DNA of 9,222 bases from Acholeplasma sp. (lineage in GTDB: Bacteria > Bacillota_I > Bacilli_A > Acholeplasmatales > Acholeplasmataceae): contig DURF01000140.1 in assembly GCA_012837395.1 (NCBI GenBank), forward strand, positions 1-9,222, given 5' to 3'. Shown here piece by piece: positions 5,868 to 9,222 of the stretch. Numbering within the stretch: position 1 is the first letter of the stretch; each line of letters begins with the position of its first letter. The notes below the pieces were generated by a model that saw only the letters and a list, made by a program, of their open reading frames with translations, did no database searches and was not told where the DNA came from. The position numbers were made by a program, and so were the translations under genes.

Positions 5868-6398
5868 ATGAAGAAATTACCAATATTATCACTAGTACTT
5901 GGGATATTAGTATTAGTTTATGCATTTTTAGCATACTTTTTAGATAACGATATTTTTAGTTTAACTCAAACTATTGGAAATATTATTATCGCAACAGGAT
6001 TAATTGCATTTGCAGTTTTAATTGTGATGCCAGATATGAAGAAAAAATCAATGGCAACACTAAAGACTGTGGAATTTGTAATAATTTTAATTGCGGCAAT
6101 CGTTGGATTTGTCTTACCGCTTTTAAATATTAAATCAGTTGATTTAGGAACTGGCTCACTTTGGTTTGGGATTGCTTTAGTTATGGATGGTGGTGTTGAT
6201 TTGTTTTTAGGAATTCATGGCAAGAAAAACTTAAAACAAGGCATGTTTTTTATAAGTTTACTTAGTGTTATACTTGGAACATGGATTTATGCAACTAACT
6301 TTGTAAATGCTAATATAAGAACATTTACATTTATAACACTTTTATTAATAGGTGGATATTTAACAATAATTGGATTAGCAAACAGTAAAAAATCATAG
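5868..6398 (+). CDS. Small six-helix membrane protein (possibly DUF308/HdeD-like)
   Basis: The 176-residue protein is almost wholly hydrophobic, with six predicted membrane segments at about 5-27, 35-56, 66-90, 96-114, 122-142 and 150-171. Short basic turns separate some of them (MKKKSMATLK, HGKKNLKQG) and the C-terminus is SKKS. The segment GIALVMDGGVDLFLGIHGKK resembles the G-x-x-L-x-x-D-G-x-x-D turn of HdeD-type repeats, but this is a weak resemblance and no function should be assigned from it. The start is ATG 5868 with AAGGAG at 5856-5861, 6 bases upstream. It follows the structured RNA directly, with no room for its own promoter, and lies 15 bases before the M42 peptidase start, so the two are probably co-transcribed from the promoter at 5664. 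Confidence 0.8.
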   Translation: MKKLPILSLVLGILVLVYAFLAYFLDNDIFSLTQTIGNIIIATGLIAFAVLIVMPDMKKKSMATLKTVEFVIILIAAIVGFVLPLLNIKSVDLGTGSLWFGIALVMDGGVDLFLGIHGKKNLKQGMFFISLLSVILGTWIYATNFVNANIRTFTFITLLLIGGYLTIIGLANSKKS

Positions 6399-6400
6399 TA

Positions 6401-6405
6401 AAGGA
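6401..6405 (+). promoter_or_regulatory. Ribosome binding site deciding the M42 peptidase start
   Basis: AAGGA at 6401-6405 lies 8 bases before ATG 6414. The in-frame ATG at 6405 overlaps this site and would leave no spacer, so 6414 is the better start. Confidence 0.75.
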
Positions 6406-6413
6406 TGAAGAAG

Positions 6414-7472
6414 ATGTCAAAAAAATTATTAAAGAAATTATCAGAAGTTAATGGTGTCCCAGGTAATGAATATTTAGTAGCAAATTTAATTAAAGATGAA
6501 ATTAAAGATTTAGTTACTGAAGTTAAACAAGATAACCTAGGTTCTGTTATAGGTCATAAAAAAGGAAATGGGCCTAACATTTTAATTGGCGGCCACATGG
6601 ATGAAGTTGGTTTAATGGTTAAAAGTATTACTAAAGAAGGCTTTATTAAATTTCAAACTCTAGGTGGATGGTACTCACAAGTAATGCTTGCTCAAGAATG
6701 GCAAATTATTACAAAAAAAGGTGTTATAATTGGTGTGACTGGTTCTAAACCACCCCACATAATTCCACTTGAACAAAGAAAACAGGCTGCTAAGATTGAA
6801 GATATGTATTTAGACATTGGTGTTAAAAATAAAGAAGAAGCAGTTGAACTAGGAATTGAACCAGGAAACATGGTTACTCCACTACAAGAATTTAAGGAAC
6901 TAGGTAATAAAAACTATTTATTAGGTAAAGCCTGGGATAATAGAATTGGTAGTGCAGTAGTTATTGAAGTATTAAACAATTTAAAAAATGAAAAGTTAAA
7001 TAACAATTTATTTGGCGCATTTACTGTTCAAGAAGAAGTCGGACTAAGAGGGGCTAAAACTACTTCATATATGGTAGAGCCTAAAATAGCATTTGCAATT
7101 GATACAGGATTAGGTAATGATGTACCTGGTAGTGTGTCAGAAGAACAAACTTTAGGTAATGGACCTCAAATATTATTATTTGATGGTGGTCTTGTTGCTC
7201 ATAGAGGATTAAGAGAGTTTGTTATTAATGTTGCTAAAGAATTAGAAATTCCTTATCAAGAAGGAGTAATTAATGGTGGAAGAACTGATGCTGGTGAAAT
7301 GCATTTAGCACATCACGGAGCAGCTGCTCTATCTATTTGTATCCCAACAAGATATATGCATTCACATACATCAATAATTCATTATGAAGATTATTTAAAC
7401 ACAGTTAAATTAATGACAGAAGTTATTAAGAGATTAGATGAAAAAACTGTTAACGAAATACTTTTTAAATAA
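6414..7472 (+). CDS. M42 family metallo-aminopeptidase (glutamyl aminopeptidase/YsdC type)
   Basis: From ATG 6414 the product has 352 residues, standard for the M42 family of cytoplasmic, often dodecameric, two-metal aminopeptidases that trim peptides from protein turnover. All expected active-site residues are visible: His61 and Asp63 in GGHMDEVG, Asp175 in WDNRIG, Glu207 (general base) and Glu208 in QEEVGLRG, Asp230 in AIDTG, and His316 in RYMHSH. The GGRTDAGEMHLAHHGAAA block before the last ligand is also family-typical. The protein was often named endoglucanase M in older annotations, but the residues support peptidase activity. No signal peptide is present. In Bacillus subtilis the homologue ysdC lies just after infC-rpmI-rplT-ysdA-ysdB, so its position here looks ancestral. 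A terminator follows the stop. Confidence 0.94.
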   Translation: MSKKLLKKLSEVNGVPGNEYLVANLIKDEIKDLVTEVKQDNLGSVIGHKKGNGPNILIGGHMDEVGLMVKSITKEGFIKFQTLGGWYSQVMLAQEWQIITKKGVIIGVTGSKPPHIIPLEQRKQAAKIEDMYLDIGVKNKEEAVELGIEPGNMVTPLQEFKELGNKNYLLGKAWDNRIGSAVVIEVLNNLKNEKLNNNLFGAFTVQEEVGLRGAKTTSYMVEPKIAFAIDTGLGNDVPGSVSEEQTLGNGPQILLFDGGLVAHRGLREFVINVAKELEIPYQEGVINGGRTDAGEMHLAHHGAAALSICIPTRYMHSHTSIIHYEDYLNTVKLMTEVIKRLDEKTVNEILFK

Positions 7473-7478
7473 CATATG

Positions 7479-7509
7479 ATAAACCGATTAATTTCGGTTT
7501 ATTTTTTTT
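7479..7509 (+). terminator. Intrinsic terminator after the M42 peptidase
   Basis: ATAAACCGA (7479-7487) and TCGGTTTAT (7494-7502) form a perfect 9-bp stem over TTAATT, followed by eight T at 7502-7509. It separates the peptidase transcript from the metal-ATPase promoter. Confidence 0.88.
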
Positions 7510-7524
7510 GACGAGAAACAAATC

Positions 7525-7553
7525 TTGACAACTTTAAACTAATATTATATTAT
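7525..7553 (+). promoter_or_regulatory. Promoter of the CopB-like ATPase gene
   Basis: TTGACA (7525-7530) and TATTAT (7548-7553) are spaced by exactly 17 bases. The start of transcription should be near 7560, directly at the edge of the C-tract/G-tract inverted repeat. It is a strong promoter of the kind that normally needs a repressor. Confidence 0.82.
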
Positions 7554-7560
7554 AGAAACG

Positions 7561-7580
7561 TACCCCCCGCTAGGGGGATG
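7561..7580 (+). promoter_or_regulatory. CsoR-type operator candidate (C-tract/G-tract inverted repeat)
   Basis: TACCCCCCGCTAGGGGGATG has CCCCC (7564-7568) and GGGGG (7573-7577) around GCTA, with A7562/T7579 also symmetric. CsoR/RcnR-family copper repressors bind sites with C and G tracts flanked by T/A (TACCC...GGGTA). The position overlaps the predicted transcription start of a copper-type exporter, where repressor binding would block initiation. CsoR itself is not in the window. In RNA it would also be a 5-bp hairpin 6 bases ahead of the GGAGA ribosome site (7584-7588). Confidence 0.6.
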
Positions 7581-7595
7581 AATGGAGATAGTAAT

Positions 7596-9222
7596 ATGAA
7601 AGAAAATCATTTGCATAAACATAATCATAGTAGTCACGATCATCACCATCATCATGGTGATTTTAAGAAAGTGTTTTTTATAACACTTCCATTTGGACTA
7701 TTAGTCATGTGGTTATCACCACTAATGGGAATTAATATTCCATTTCCGTTTCATTATTCGTTTAAATACTCTGATATAATTGCACTTATTTTATCAATTG
7801 GATTATTAATATATGGGGGTAAACCTTTTATATTAGGGGCAATTGATGAATTTAAACAAAAGTCGCCAGGGATGATGGCGCTTGTTTCAATGGGACTATT
7901 AGTTTCGTTTATCTATAGCTTTTTCGCAATTATTTTTAGATATATTAATAATGTAGTATATATGGATTTCTTGTTTGAATTTTCATCATTAATATTAATT
8001 ATGTTACTTGGTCACTGGATTGAGATGGTTGCCTTAACAAAAGCTGGAAATGCAAAAGAATCACTTGCTAAGTTATTACCTAAAAATGCTTTCGTTAAAA
8101 ACGATAATAACGAACTTATTGAAAAACCAATTAATGAATTAAAAATTAACGATATTATAATTATTCAAGCTGGTGAAAACATAGCTGCAGATGGAATCAT
8201 TATAAGTGGAGAATCCAGAGTTAATGAATCACTCTTAACAGGTGAGTCGAAACCAATTCAAAAAAATATTGGTGATGAAGTTATTGGTGGAACGACAAAT
8301 GAGTTTGGCAAACTTGAAGTGAAAGTTACTAAACTTGGAAAAGACTCGTTTTTAACTCAAGTAGAAAATTTAATTAATGATGCTGAAAATATGCCTTCAA
8401 GGGCTGAAGATCGAGCGAAAAAAGTTGCGAGCAATTTATTTTATATAGCACTTTCTACAGCAATAATTTCTTTTATTGTTTGGTTTATTATTAAAGATCT
8501 TAACAGTGCAATCATGTATGCAGTAACAACACTTGTAATAGCATGTCCACATGCTTTAGGCCTTGCAATACCTCTTGTAATATCAAGAAGTACAAGTCTT
8601 GGTAGTATAAATGGTATTTTAGTTAAAAATAGAGAATCATACAATTTAACATCAAAGGCTGATGTAATAATTTTAGATAAAACGGGAACATTAACTACCG
8701 GTGAATTTAGTGTACAAAGTATAGATATTTTAAGTAATGATTATAAAGAAGAAGATATTGTTTCAATTTTAGCGGGAATTGAAACAGGCTCAAGTCATCC
8801 GATTGCTAACTCAATTATTAATTATGCTAATGAAAAAAATGTTAAACCGTTAAAATTTGATAATATTAATATCTTATCAGGCATAGGACTAAAGGGAAAC
8901 ATTAAAAACGATCAATATAAATTCATAAGCGAAAAAGGATACAATGAAAAAATAAAGATTGAAAATGATTTAGGATATACAATTAGTATCTTGCTTAAAA
9001 ACAATGATTTACTTGCTGTTGTTAAACTAGGAGATAGTTTAAAAGAGTCAAGTAAAAGTTTAATGAATAATCTTAAAAAAAGAAATATTAAACCTATAAT
9101 GGCAACAGGTGATAATGAGACTTCTGCAAAAGTTGTTGCTGAAATCTTAGATATTGATTATTACTCTAACATGAGTCCTAATGATAAATATAAATTAGTT
9201 AAAAAATATAAAAATGACAATA
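7596..9222 (+). CDS. copB: CopB-like P1B-type heavy-metal ATPase (CPH type), 3' end missing
   Basis: This gene runs off the window; 542 codons are visible. The N-terminus is His-rich (10 His in residues 5-20, including five in a row) and has no CxxC metal-binding domain. Membrane helices of the P1B fold follow. The actuator has LTGES (TGES at 215-218), the ion-path motif is CPH (Cys317-Pro318-His319), the phosphorylation motif is DKTGTLT with Asp361, the nucleotide site is SSHP (His401-Pro402) and a hinge-side TGDN lies at 504-507. The GDGxNDxP motif and last helices are beyond the end. CPH plus a His-rich N-terminus marks the CopB subgroup, known in Enterococcus hirae to export Cu(I)/Ag(I); related members prefer Cu(II). 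The start is ATG 7596 with GGAGA at 7584-7588, 7 bases upstream. It has its own promoter and probable metal-responsive operator. The precise metal is not settled by sequence. Confidence 0.93.
   Translation, partial: MKENHLHKHNHSSHDHHHHHGDFKKVFFITLPFGLLVMWLSPLMGINIPFPFHYSFKYSDIIALILSIGLLIYGGKPFILGAIDEFKQKSPGMMALVSMGLLVSFIYSFFAIIFRYINNVVYMDFLFEFSSLILIMLLGHWIEMVALTKAGNAKESLAKLLPKNAFVKNDNNELIEKPINELKINDIIIIQAGENIAADGIIISGESRVNESLLTGESKPIQKNIGDEVIGGTTNEFGKLEVKVTKLGKDSFLTQVENLINDAENMPSRAEDRAKKVASNLFYIALSTAIISFIVWFIIKDLNSAIMYAVTTLVIACPHALGLAIPLVISRSTSLGSINGILVKNRESYNLTSKADVIILDKTGTLTTGEFSVQSIDILSNDYKEEDIVSILAGIETGSSHPIANSIINYANEKNVKPLKFDNINILSGIGLKGNIKNDQYKFISEKGYNEKIKIENDLGYTISILLKNNDLLAVVKLGDSLKESSKSLMNNLKKRNIKPIMATGDNETSAKVVAEILDIDYYSNMSPNDKYKLVKKYKNDN

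Noticed and set aside
6405..6413. ATG 6405 as start of the M42 peptidase
   Set aside because: It overlaps the AAGGA ribosome site and leaves no spacer; ATG 6414 is spaced correctly.
8441..8644. Minus-strand open frame inside the ATPase gene
   Set aside because: It lies wholly over the conserved CPH region of the ATPase on the other strand, has no ribosome site and resembles nothing.
1..9222. CRISPR array, insertion sequence or prophage
   Set aside because: No regularly spaced identical repeats, no transposase or terminal inverted repeats and no phage-like genes are present. The only repeats are the protein-level InlB units and the 12-mer in the RNA.

Overview
The window is a gene-dense, very AT-rich piece of chromosome. 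It points to a low-GC Firmicutes/Tenericutes-type bacterium that keeps the standard genetic code. Every visible Trp codon is TGG, no in-frame TGA interrupts any reading frame, and all eight stop codons seen are TAA or TAG. That argues against Mycoplasma/Spiroplasma code 4. It fits Acholeplasma, Izemoplasma or Haloplasma relatives or a low-GC clostridial lineage, but this placement is inference. All genes lie on the + strand, spacing is tight, and the intergenic stretches carry recognisable promoters, terminators and structured leaders. I see no tRNA, rRNA, insertion sequence, CRISPR array or phage gene, and no gene-free stretch longer than about 205 bases.

Layout. (1) 2-2071: the 3' part of a large surface-type protein with four InlB/Listeria-Bacteroides-type repeats, then a UshA-like 5'-nucleotidase/metallophosphatase. 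A FatA/FatB-type acyl-ACP thioesterase follows 10 bases downstream (2082-2798). (2) 2807-4173: a complete translation operon. A TTGACA promoter drives a structured leader with an intrinsic terminator and a competing anti-terminator (L20-leader type). Then come infC (IF3, starting at a rare ATT codon), rpmI (L35), rplT (L20) and a strong terminator. (3) 4214-5662: a polytopic membrane protein of unknown function with a long soluble C-terminal region. (4) 5664-5845: a consensus promoter, then an RNA of about 145 nt closed by a perfect 11-bp stem that runs into a T tract. It contains an exact 12-base direct repeat and I cannot assign it to a family. (5) 5868-7472: a six-helix small membrane protein and an M42 metallo-aminopeptidase, apparently co-transcribed and possibly dependent on read-through of that RNA; a terminator follows. 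(6) 7525-9222: a consensus promoter, a C-tract/G-tract inverted repeat that looks like a CsoR-type operator, and a CopB-like P1B ATPase with a His-rich N-terminus and a CPH motif, cut off by the window end.

How it fits together. Region 2 should be autoregulated by L20 through transcription attenuation. The M42 peptidase downstream of infC-rpmI-rplT recalls the Bacillus subtilis order infC-rpmI-rplT-ysdA-ysdB-ysdC, so this may be an old neighbourhood with two unfamiliar membrane proteins and an RNA in the middle. The RNA at 5699-5845 is the part most likely to be undescribed.
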